Shown one piece after another: positions 22,007-30,300 of a stretch of DNA of 44,334 nucleotides. How positions within the stretch are numbered: position 1 is the first letter of the stretch; each line of letters starts with the position of its first letter. Position numbers and translations under genes: made by a program. This DNA is from Akkermansia muciniphila (GTDB taxonomy: Bacteria > Verrucomicrobiota > Verrucomicrobiia > Verrucomicrobiales > DEV007): positions 1-44,334 of the forward strand of contig CAMCXS010000048.1 in the NCBI GenBank assembly GCA_945883495.1. Direction: 5' to 3'. Below the pieces are notes generated by a model. The model searched no databases, had not been told where the DNA came from, and worked only from the letters and a program-made list of their open reading frames with translations.

Positions 22007-24187
22007 GTGAAGATCTACCTCTGCTACCGGCCCTCGGACATGAGCGGGCAAGCCCCACTCTTCGCCGCCAAGATCGTGCAGAGGCTCAAGGCGCAATACG
22101 GCCCCAACGCGGTCATCATGGACCCAGGCGTCGTGCCACCTGGGGCCGACTTCAAACGCTTCCTCCGCGGTTTCGTGGGACAAGCCGATGTCTTTCTCGC
22201 CCTGATCGGTCCGCAGTGGGCAGACCTGATGCGCCGGCACGCCCATGAAGAACAAGACTTCGTCCGCGGCCAAATCGAGGCGGCCCTGGCCATTGGCTTG
22301 CCCGTGATGCCAATCGTGATCGACACCACTCCGATGCCCGGCGCCGAGGAATTACCTCCCTCGATCGCCTCTCTTGCCGATCAGTCCCGTTTCCGGCTGA
22401 CTTCGGGCTCCGAATTGGGTCCTCAATTGGGCCAGCTCATGCAGCATATCGAGACCGCGGCTCCGCAAGCCACCGTCGCCATGGCCTCACCAGCGGCGGC
22501 CGCGCGCAAGGTCCGGGAAGATCACCCCGTCCGTAGAAGGAAAAAGACGAGCCGCGGCATCATGGCCACGGTGGCCTGGATGGTCGCGATTCCTTTCGCC
22601 GCCTTCCTGGCTTACACCATTTTTCCCAACTTCAAGCCCACCCCCGCCAAAGCGCCCACCAGCGACCCGAGCAAGGATTACCTGAACAGCATCGGTGACC
22701 GCATGGTCTGGTGCGTGCCTGGAACCTTCAAGATGGGCAGCCCAGTATCCGAACCCGGACGCTCGGAGAATGAAACGCAGCACGATGTCACCGTCACACA
22801 GGGCTACTGGATCGGCGCTCACGAAATCACCCAGGCCCAATGGAAGCTCGTGATGGGAGCCTACCACAAGAGTTTCCGCAGTCAGTTCGGCACCGCTTGC
22901 CCGGTGACCCACGTGACTTGGCCGGAGGCCGTGCAGTTTTGCGAGAAACTCTCCGCCCGGGAAGGCCGCTCCTACCGCCTCCCCACCGAGGCGGAATGGG
23001 AATACGCCTGCCGCGCTGGAACAACGGGTCCCCGGAATGTCGAAGTGAGAGATCTCGGAGCTTTCGCTTGGCATGCCGGAAATAGCAAAGGCCTCCCGCA
23101 GCTCGTCGGCGAGAAGGATCGCAACAACTGGGGCCTGCAGGACATGCATGGCAACGTCTTCGAGTGGTGCTCCGATTGGTATGCACCCTCCCCCGCCGAT
23201 CCCGTTACCGATCCAAAAGGCCCGGAGACCGGCGAGCTCAAGGTCTATCGCTCCAGCTCGTTCGATATGGGGGAGGCCTACCACCGCTCCGCCTACCGGG
23301 CAGGGCACAAGCCCGATGAACCGGCCTCGAATATCGGCTTTCGCGTCGTTTCTTTTGGGGCGCCCCCGGCCGCCGCCGCCGCGCCTCGCCGCCCGTCTGG
23401 CCCCGAACTCTCCTCCTCCGCGCCAACGGCGAGCGCCGCGAGCATCCGAGAAGAACTCATCGCCCCAGAGACCAAAGTCCGCTTCATTTACTGCCCACCC
23501 GGCAAATTCATCATGGGCGAGGGCGAGAAAACCCGGGAAATCACCATCACCCAAGGCTTCTGGCTCGGCGAAACCGAGATCACCCGCTCCCAATGGATCG
23601 CCGTCATGGGCAAGCGCGGCACGCCCTCCGGTCCCAATCGCGGCAACCGTGTGCCGATCGATCAAATCGGCTGGGATGACATCGTAGGCCGCGGCGGGTT
23701 CCTTGAGAAAATCCAGGACAAGGCACCTGCCGGCTTTGCCTTCGCCCTGCCCACCGAAGCGCAATGGGAATACGCCTGCCGCGCTGGCACCACGACCAAA
23801 TACTGGTGGGGCGATGAATTCATCCCCGGCGGCGCCAACGTGGCCAACGCCCCCAACACCCCGGAAGGAGGCCAAGTTTCCTTCTTCGAAGCCAAGGCTC
23901 TCCCCACCGGTGCCACCATGACCATCAAATCCCTGAAGGCCAACCCCTGGGGTTTTTACGACATCAGCGGCAACGTCTGGGAATGGTGCCAAGATTGGTA
24001 CGAGGAGACGCCCTCCGGCTCAAACACAGATCCCACCGGCCCCGCCAGCGGCGACCTCAAGGTCCTCAGAGGCGGCGCTTGGAATGATGTCGAACAGGAA
24101 GCGCGCTCCGCCTCCCGCTTGCGCTACTTCCCGGCGTTCCGCGGCGCCACCTTCGGCTTCCGCCTGGCCCTCATTCCGAAGCCTTGA
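22007..24187 (+). CDS. TIR domain - membrane helix - two FGE-sulfatase-like domains
   Basis: A 726-residue protein starting at GTG behind AGGGAG. Residues 1-~150 form a bacterial TIR domain (KIYLCYRPSDMSG, GADFKRFLRGFVGQADVFLALIGPQW, DFVRGQIEAALAIGLPVMPIVI). Position 89, the catalytic Glu of NAD-cleaving TIRs (WVxxEIxxAL), is Gln here, so NADase activity is doubtful. One transmembrane helix lies at ~186-206 after a basic stretch (RRRKKTSR). Two FGE-sulfatase (SUMF1-like) domains follow, ~228-450 and ~485-725, each with LPTEAEWEYACRAGTT-type and GNVxEWCxDWY segments and a terminal GFR motif. Neither has the Cys pair of true formylglycine-generating enzymes, so they are likely binding modules. 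With the TIR inside and FGE domains outside the membrane, a receptor-like role is plausible. It is divergent from the kinase-sigma pair. Confidence 0.88.
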   Translation: MKIYLCYRPSDMSGQAPLFAAKIVQRLKAQYGPNAVIMDPGVVPPGADFKRFLRGFVGQADVFLALIGPQWADLMRRHAHEEQDFVRGQIEAALAIGLPVMPIVIDTTPMPGAEELPPSIASLADQSRFRLTSGSELGPQLGQLMQHIETAAPQATVAMASPAAAARKVREDHPVRRRKKTSRGIMATVAWMVAIPFAAFLAYTIFPNFKPTPAKAPTSDPSKDYLNSIGDRMVWCVPGTFKMGSPVSEPGRSENETQHDVTVTQGYWIGAHEITQAQWKLVMGAYHKSFRSQFGTACPVTHVTWPEAVQFCEKLSAREGRSYRLPTEAEWEYACRAGTTGPRNVEVRDLGAFAWHAGNSKGLPQLVGEKDRNNWGLQDMHGNVFEWCSDWYAPSPADPVTDPKGPETGELKVYRSSSFDMGEAYHRSAYRAGHKPDEPASNIGFRVVSFGAPPAAAAAPRRPSGPELSSSAPTASAASIREELIAPETKVRFIYCPPGKFIMGEGEKTREITITQGFWLGETEITRSQWIAVMGKRGTPSGPNRGNRVPIDQIGWDDIVGRGGFLEKIQDKAPAGFAFALPTEAQWEYACRAGTTTKYWWGDEFIPGGANVANAPNTPEGGQVSFFEAKALPTGATMTIKSLKANPWGFYDISGNVWEWCQDWYEETPSGSNTDPTGPASGDLKVLRGGAWNDVEQEARSASRLRYFPAFRGATFGFRLALIPKP

Positions 24188-24205
24188 GCCGCAACGGCGC
24201 TCCGC

Positions 24206-24643
24206 GCGCAAGCGCCGGTGACGGAAGAACACGTCACGGTGCCTTCCGCATCGCCCACGGTGCAAGGCGCGCACGCGACGGTGAACCCCGCGCACGCGGC
24301 GGTGAACCCCGCGCACGCGGCGGTGCACTCCGCGCACCCGGCGGTGAACTCCACGCACGCGGCGGTGAACCCCGCGCACGCGACGGTGAACTCCGCGCAC
24401 GCGCCGGTGCACTCCGCGCACGCGACGGTGAACTCCGCGCACGCGCCGGTGCACTCCGCGCACGCGACGGTGAACTCCGCGCACGCGGCGGTGAACCCCG
24501 CGCACGCGACGGTGAACTCCGCGCACGCGACGGTGAACTCCGCGCACGCGACGGTGAACTCCGCGCACGCGACGGTGAAGCGTTACATACGCGACGGTGA
24601 AGCGTTACATACGCGACGGTGAAGCGTTACATACGCCGCTGTA
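24206..24643. repeat. 21-bp tandem array (~18 units) behind the TIR-FGE stop codon
   Basis: Fifteen clear units of 21 bp fill 24269-24583 (consensus GCGCACGCG-n-CGGTG-m-AC-y-CC, with n = a/c/g, m = a/c, y = t/c). They are preceded by degenerate units at 24206, 24227 and 24248 and followed by 22-bp variants containing GCGTTACATAC at 24580, 24602 and 24624. Units are most divergent at the left edge and nearly identical at the right. Because the period is seven codons, long frames stay open on both strands; on plus they would read as AHATVNS heptads. No ribosome-binding site or family supports translation. The first recognisable unit begins within 20 bp of the TIR-FGE stop codon. Confidence 0.92.
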
Positions 24644-24740
24644 CACGCTGCAAAGCCTACGGCGCCAAAGAGTTACAACGAAAAGTCGCGATCCCATCGG
24701 TCGGTCCGGGATCCGCAGATTGCACAGATTTCCGCCGATT

Positions 24741-24800
24741 CCATCCCCATCCGTAGCCGCCCCCTTGCGGGGGTGGCATCGGGCGATCCACGACTCCCGT
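24741..24800. repeat. 60-bp dispersed hairpin repeat, copy 1
   Basis: Nearly identical (about four differences) to 24989-25048. It contains a 9-bp stem GCCGCCCCC/GGGGGTGGC with loop TTGC at 24756-24777. The two copies are in the same orientation. It is non-coding and resembles REP-type palindromic elements. Confidence 0.85.
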
Positions 24801-24814
24801 CCCAGCCCAAAAAC

Positions 24815-24888
24815 CCCTTCGTGCTCTTCGAGTCCTTCGCGGTAAAGACCGTCTTCAGCACCACGAAGGACCCGAAGAGCACGAAGGG
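24815..24888. repeat. Long palindromic element (29-bp arms)
   Basis: Arms 24815-24843 and 24860-24888 are reverse complements at 27 of 29 positions, with a 16-bp loop. The arms contain CCTTCGTGCTCTTCG and its complement. A strong hairpin of this kind between genes is typical of dispersed palindromic repeats in environmental bacteria. Orientation and function are unknown; it could also act as a bidirectional transcript end. Confidence 0.85.
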
Positions 24889-24899
24889 ATGGAATACCA

Positions 24900-24978
24900 G
24901 GTGTCCTCTGTGGTGAAGATCGACCGATTCCACCACAGAGAACACCGGGGACACAGAGATTTGCTCTTTGGGACGGCA
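24900..24978. repeat. 79-bp dispersed palindromic repeat, left copy flanking the rloAB-like cassette
   Basis: Matches 27092-27170 at 76 of 79 positions in the same orientation. It contains the inverted repeat CTCTGTGGTG (24906-24915)/CACCACAGAG (24931-24940) with a 15-nt loop, followed by AACACCGGGGACACAGAG. It lies 185 bp upstream of the RloA-like gene. No transposase is nearby. Confidence 0.9.
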
Positions 24979-24988
24979 CTCTGGCGCT

Positions 24989-25048
24989 CCATCCCAATCC
25001 GTAGCCGCCCCCTTGCGGGGGTGGCATCGACCGATCCGCGACTCCCGT
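24989..25048. repeat. 60-bp dispersed hairpin repeat, copy 2
   Basis: The second copy of the element at 24741-24800, with the same GCCGCCCCC/GGGGGTGGC hairpin, placed 10 bp behind the 79-bp repeat. The alternation of element types over 24741-25048 suggests a landing zone for palindromic repeats. Apart from these repeats the stretch 24644-25163 shows no gene. Confidence 0.85.
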
Positions 25049-25163
25049 TTCCAAGGAGGGACCACTTCAGTGCCCCTGACTTCAAAATGCCACGAAACCG
25101 TAATTTCGACCCAAAAGCTGCACAAAACTTGCGAAACTAGGTTCGAAAGCCGACGACTCTTCC

Positions 25164-26408
25164 ATGCTGCTGGAGTTTCGGGTGGAGAATCACCGATCGA
25201 TCCAAACGGAACAGGCCTTGAGTCTCGAAGGAAGCTCTACCGATGGCACCCGGGTGCAAGAGGGCGAAACTCCGACCTCAGTCCCCCCTGTCTTGCCGGT
25301 CGCCCTCATCTATGGCGCCAATGCGAGCGGAAAGAGCAATGTCCTCTCCGCGTTGCACTTCATGACCAATGCCGTGTTCCACTCCCAACGACGCTGGGAG
25401 CCTCAAGGCAGAATTCCCCGGGAGCCGTTCGCCTGGGCGGGAAAGCGTGGGGAGACTTCCCTCTTCGAGGTCACGGCACTCGTCGATCAGGTGCGGATGA
25501 CCTATGGATTTACGGTCAGCGACACCAAAGTGGACGAGGAGTGGCTCTTCGCCTGGCCGAAGGGACGGAAGCAGGTTTGGTTTGAGCGGGAGAACACCTC
25601 CTCTTTCAAGTTCGGCGAACACCTCAAAGGGCCCAACGATGCAGTAAGAGAGTTGACCCGAGACAATTCCCTTTTCCTTTCGGCGGCCGCTCAGCAGGGG
25701 CACCGACAGCTTTTGCCTCTGTTCTCGTGGTTTCGTCGCGTGGTTTCGTTCGAGGAGTACCATTCGCCGTATTGGCGCCTCGATCCGGTTTACTTCGACC
25801 TATTCTTCCCCCAGCCTCACCTTTTTCCGGACCAAGCTTTTGGGATTGCTGCTGCCGATGAGATTCGGCGTCTGCTCTCCATGGCGGATACCGGAGTCGT
25901 CGATCTCCGCATCGCGACGGAAGGAGAGGCGAGAAAAGGCGGTAGCAGGATTCTACTCCAGCATCAGAAAGATGATCCAAAATCGTGGCTGGAACTGGAA
26001 AACGAATCGGTGGGAACACAATCCCTGGTCCGGATCGCTCCTTCGCTTTTCCGCGTCCTTCATGAAGGTGGTGTCCTCATCATCGACGAACTCGAACGCA
26101 GCCTGCACCCCTGCGTCTGCGCCGCGATCTTGGAATTATTCCTGCGGCGGGAAACGAACCCTCATCACGCCCAACTCATCGCGACCACACACGACACGGC
26201 GCTACTTGGAAATTCCCTGGGCCAGGTGCGCTTGGCCCGGGAACATATCTGGTTCACCGAGAAAGATAAGTCCGGTGCCACGGTGCTCTATCCGCTCACG
26301 GACTATAAGCCGCGGCCCACGGAGAATCTGGAGCGTGGGTATCTGCAAGGCAGGTATGGAGCCATCCCGTTCCTGGGGGATGTCTCTTGGATCACCAAAG
26401 AAGGTTGA
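25164..26408 (+). CDS. AAA15-type ATPase, RloA/AbiLi-like defence protein
   Basis: A 414-residue cytoplasmic ATPase of the SMC/OLD-like AAA15 group. The start LLEFRVENHRSIQTEQALSL is the family N-terminus (short FxVxNFxSI strand). Walker A is GANASGKS (51-58), Walker B VLIIDELERSLHP with Asp308/Glu309, and the switch region IATTHDTALL with His343. It is immediately followed (3 bp) by an RloB-like gene, the partner arrangement of RloA-RloB and of lactococcal abortive-infection AbiL. In such systems the ATPase senses infection or DNA ends and controls the partner; the target for this pair is unknown. The cassette lies between two 79-bp direct repeats, consistent with an acquired defence module. 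Confidence 0.88.
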   Translation: MLLEFRVENHRSIQTEQALSLEGSSTDGTRVQEGETPTSVPPVLPVALIYGANASGKSNVLSALHFMTNAVFHSQRRWEPQGRIPREPFAWAGKRGETSLFEVTALVDQVRMTYGFTVSDTKVDEEWLFAWPKGRKQVWFERENTSSFKFGEHLKGPNDAVRELTRDNSLFLSAAAQQGHRQLLPLFSWFRRVVSFEEYHSPYWRLDPVYFDLFFPQPHLFPDQAFGIAAADEIRRLLSMADTGVVDLRIATEGEARKGGSRILLQHQKDDPKSWLELENESVGTQSLVRIAPSLFRVLHEGGVLIIDELERSLHPCVCAAILELFLRRETNPHHAQLIATTHDTALLGNSLGQVRLAREHIWFTEKDKSGATVLYPLTDYKPRPTENLERGYLQGRYGAIPFLGDVSWITKEG

Positions 26409-26411
26409 ACC

Positions 26412-27029
26412 GTGGCCAAGGGGAATCGATCACGACGTCCGGCGAGGCGTGCCCCCTTTAAGGAGGTCAAACCGCTGCTTCTCGTGGTGACGGAAGGCGA
26501 GGTGACGGAGCCCGAATATCTCGCGGGCTTTGTCAGGTGGTGTGCCAATCCACGGGTTCATGTCGTCGTGGAGCCAGGTGCCGGGGTTCCCAAAACCATT
26601 GTCGAAAGCGCCAAGCGCCTGAAACAGGAGGCGGAGGCGCGGGCGCGGGGTGAGAAAGATGACAACCTGCGCTATGACGAAGTCTGGTGCGTGTTTGACG
26701 TGGACGATCACCCAGCTCTGAACGACGCCCGGCAGATCGCCGAGAGCCAAGCCTTGCGCCTAGCCGTCTCCAATCCCTGCATCGAACTCTGGCTGCTCCT
26801 CCACTTCCAGGACCAACCCGGCCTGAAGCGCAGGGATCAAGTCGTCAGTCTTCTCAAAAAGCACCTGCCAAGCTATGACAAGCACGTCGACTTCCGCGAT
26901 TACCAAGCCCTCTACGACCAGGCCGAGCAGCGTGCCAAGCGTTTGGAGGAAGAATGCAACCGCAGCGGCGAGGACGGGCGCAATCCATCGACAGGTTTTT
27001 GGAAGTTGACCTTGAGCATCCGCCAATGA
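26412..27029 (+). CDS. RloB/AbiLii-like TOPRIM-fold protein
   Basis: A 205-residue protein, GTG start, with AGAAGG 7 bp upstream. After a basic N-terminus (MAKGNRSRRPARRAPF) come LLLVVTEGEVTEPEYL with Glu28/Glu30 and YDEVWCVFDVDDHP with Asp95, Asp97 and Asp98, the Glu and DxD positions of a TOPRIM-like nuclease fold. NPCIELWLLLHF is the characteristic RloB segment. Presumed effector of the pair with the upstream ATPase: TOPRIM partners of AAA15 ATPases act as nucleases in related defence systems (OLD, PARIS). Whether this one cuts DNA or RNA is not known. It is a normal length for RloB. Confidence 0.88.
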   Translation: MAKGNRSRRPARRAPFKEVKPLLLVVTEGEVTEPEYLAGFVRWCANPRVHVVVEPGAGVPKTIVESAKRLKQEAEARARGEKDDNLRYDEVWCVFDVDDHPALNDARQIAESQALRLAVSNPCIELWLLLHFQDQPGLKRRDQVVSLLKKHLPSYDKHVDFRDYQALYDQAEQRAKRLEEECNRSGEDGRNPSTGFWKLTLSIRQ

Positions 27030-27091
27030 AGGACGAGCCGAAATGATGATCCTCCGGCTAGGCCCGACAGGCTCTATTCCTCGGTGCTCTC

Positions 27092-27170
27092 GGTGTCCTC
27101 TGTGGTGAAGAACGACCGATTCCACCACAGAGAACACCGGGGACACAGAGATTTGATCTTGGGGACGGCA
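27092..27170. repeat. 79-bp dispersed palindromic repeat, right copy flanking the rloAB-like cassette
   Basis: Direct copy of 24900-24978 with three mismatches, located 62 bp behind the RloB-like stop codon. Its inverted repeat arms are at 27098-27107 and 27123-27132. The rest of 27030-27314 shows no gene. Confidence 0.9.
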
Positions 27171-27314
27171 TTCGGCACAACGCCACTGAGGACCTTCCTG
27201 ATTGTGCTCAAACTGACGCACGAAGACTGCACGGACAAATCAACGACTTACTACGATGCCTCGCCAGTATTGACGACTCAACAGGTTCGTGAATTGCTGA
27301 CTTCGACCGACTCT

Positions 27315-30300
27315 TCATTTCGCCACGGTGAGAAACAGACCGGATGTGGAGTGAATCTTGATAGCGTGGCGGCTTGCGCTGTCTTCGATCACGACCAGCT
27401 CCGCGTTCACGCTGGGGGTGACTTCATCCCAATGAACCAGATCGCTCGATACGCGAATGCGTACCTGCTCCGGCAGGGCTTCCGGATTGCGGTCGATGGA
27501 GAACTCAAACCATCCCTCATCCGGTCCCCCAAGGCGGACCAGTTTCGGCTCCTCATCGAATTGCGTAGGATCGCGTCCTTCAAGCAAGAACTCGAGCCGG
27601 TTGTCCACGCCGTCGCCATCCGGATCCGCATCGTCCATGGCGGCCGGTGTCAGCGCGTAATCTGAACCGAAGCGCTCTTTGCGCCAGAGGTGATACGGGG
27701 ATTCCCCAGAGGGCTTCTCAACCCAGGCGGAGGCTTCGCTCGGAGGGTCGATCAGTTGGTCCCCAAAACGCACGGCCAGTCGATGGGCCGCTCCGCCTCG
27801 GCGGTTGACATGCACCCGGTTCACCACAGCCTCCGCCGGAGTGAGCACCAGGGTGTTTCCGACCATTTCGGCGCTGCCGTTCCAGGTCTCGACGGATCCC
27901 TCCGCGCCCAGAACGAGATAGGTGGACGTCAGCGCGATCTCTTCCAAGCACTTGAAAATCTCGTGGACGTCATTGTCACAGCAACCGCCATCGCCGCCCT
28001 GCACTCCGCTGGTGATCCAGTTTGGAGGCCAGGTTTCTCCCGCGGAGAGGCCGGTTCCGTTGCTTTTGCCTCCCCAGTAACCGGTTACCTTGGTGTTTGC
28101 CGGAGCGCGATACCATCCTGAAATCATGGGAAGATATTGTTCACCCACGGTCGTGGGCACGCACCGGCCCTTGCCAGGACTGCTCGAAAACTCCGTGAAC
28201 ACTCCGGCGGCGACGGATGGGTCGACGATGAAGGACCAGCGCAACTCTCCACTTACGGGATCGATGGTCTGCAAGCAGCTTCCCAGGCCGCTCATGGCAT
28301 CCCGAAGATAAGCCGGATCCCCGGTGAGTTCATAGAGGGAGCACAGCCCATAGAGCCGCCAAGCGCTCCAGCCGTGCGGGGAGTTCATCATGTTGGCGGC
28401 GCGGGTCAAGACATCGTATTGGGCCTCCCAAAAGCGCAGGCTGCCCCCGTTCATGAGGCCATCGGGAATCAGTTTCTGGGAGAGGCACTGGTGCCCCTGG
28501 GCCAAGGCGATGGCGGCGTTTGCGTATCTTTCCCGCTCCGCCGGGACAGTTTGCAAAAGAGCGAATTCCGCCAGCTGAGTGTAGCTGCAGGAGATCATGC
28601 CGTCCTCATAAGTCTGTTGTCCTTCCGTCTGCACGTTGGCGCCGCGGTTCACCAAGTCATCCATCGCTCGCTTCACGGATTGGTAATGACGGTCGTAACG
28701 CGCCTGCCAGGTGGCGTCTCCCGCATCAGCCAGCCGCTTCTCCTCACGCATCACCTCCATGATGGATTTGGCGATATAGATGACCGAGGTGTAGTGGGTG
28801 CTGCCGCTGTAATAACCGCCGTCGCTGCCTTGTTTGGTAAGGAGGAAATCACAGATGGCGGCGGCCCGGACCAACGACGTGACGTCGCCCGTCGCCTGAT
28901 ATCGATCCACCAGCACTCCCGCCATGCTGGAATGATTCTGGATCCGATTCTGGTCGCTCGTCGGCACCGAGGTCGTGCTGTTGTACATCAAGGGGAAGAT
29001 CTCGTTGAACTTGGCTTCGATGGCGGCGTCGGATGAAGCATCCGGAAAGTGCCGGCGGGCCAGATATCCGGAGAAGAGTCCATACCAGCTTTCGGTATGC
29101 GAGCTCGCTTTCTGGGGCTTGCGAATGGCCTCCGTCCGGGCCTGAGTGAGGTACCAGGATAAGGGGCGGCGAGTCACGAGGCGGCATTCAGAGATCTGCC
29201 CATCCGCATCGGTGGCGATGACCTTGTGCTCCCCAAACGTGGCGGGGAACGTCCAGGTTGCCGCGGAACGATCCGCGCCAACTCCGGCGAGAGACAGGGG
29301 CGTGCCGTTGGCCGCCAGGGAGGTTACCTGGCCATGCACGGTGAAGGTGACGGTCTCCCCCGGCTCGCCCTGGTAGCGGTTGGCCTGAATGAGGGGCGCC
29401 GCGGAGGCGGAGGCCAAGGCCGCCGGGGCGGATTCTAGGGAGGGGAGATCGAAGAGGGAGAGCCGCCACTCACGGGCCTGGCCGGCCGGGAGGGTGGAAC
29501 TGCCCTGTGGATGGCGCTCGGGCAGGCGACCCGACTGAAAGAGATCCAGAAACGAGGTGCGGATGCGGTGCTGTCCGCTCTCGTAGTCGTGGTGCCACGA
29601 GGCGACCGGATCGGCCACGGTACAGCCAAGAATTTTGCCCAGCGGACTCATGAAGTACCCCCAGAAGTGGGTCTTCTCACAGCGGAGCAGCGTGGGAAAA
29701 TACCGGTCATTCCACGCGGGATACGCATCCATGTATGAATTGATGCCGAGACAAATGGACGCCCGGTCTGGTGTCCACGCACTGGAGGTGGGATTCTCAG
29801 CCCGGGCAGTCAACCGCAATCCCTCGGCATCGAGCTGATAACTCAGTTTGAAGATACGCCCTCCGGACGACCCAGTGAACGACGGCGAGACCCCATCCCG
29901 GACCATTGTTACGGTCTGTGAGGTGCTACCCGTGGTGACTTGCCACGTTGGACCGCGCAGCCCATCGTCGCGGAAAGGGATTTCTTCCCAAGCACCATCT
30001 CGTTTGGCCAGAATGCGACTCAGCGAGCCATCCGCGCGGAGACTTGCTTTCAACGTGTCGCTCGCCAGTGCCGTGTCCGACAGCGGAGTGACATCGTTCC
30101 ACGAGGTCCCCATGCGAATCTCGTCGTATTCGAACTGACGGGTCGCATTGCCGCCACGCAAGAAGAGCCGGTCAAAGGAGAAGTCTCCGGTAGCGGTGGC
30201 CGTGTAAACGCCGGAAAGATTCTGCGAGGTTTCAGGCAAACCCAGCTCGGGATCCATCCAGACGGTGATCACATCGGATGCATTGGCCTTGAACTCGATG

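Noticed and set aside
24061-24187. Variable-repeat-like C-terminus of an FGE domain, as in diversity-generating retroelements
   Set aside because: FGE/C-type-lectin domains are frequent DGR targets and the end reads RGGAWND...GFRLAL, but there is no reverse transcriptase, no template repeat and no cluster of AAY codons in the window.
24269-24583. CRISPR array
   Set aside because: The units are contiguous 21-mers without unique spacers, and no cas genes are present.
24218-24622. 134-residue heptad-repeat protein (AHATVNS units)
   Set aside because: It lies entirely in the 21-bp array; frames on both strands are open because the period is a multiple of three. No ribosome-binding site or recognisable family, so it is described as a repeat.
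27084-27665. 193-residue plus-strand frame
   Set aside because: It begins inside the 79-bp palindromic repeat and reads antisense to the 3' end of the giant secreted protein; it is a shadow frame.
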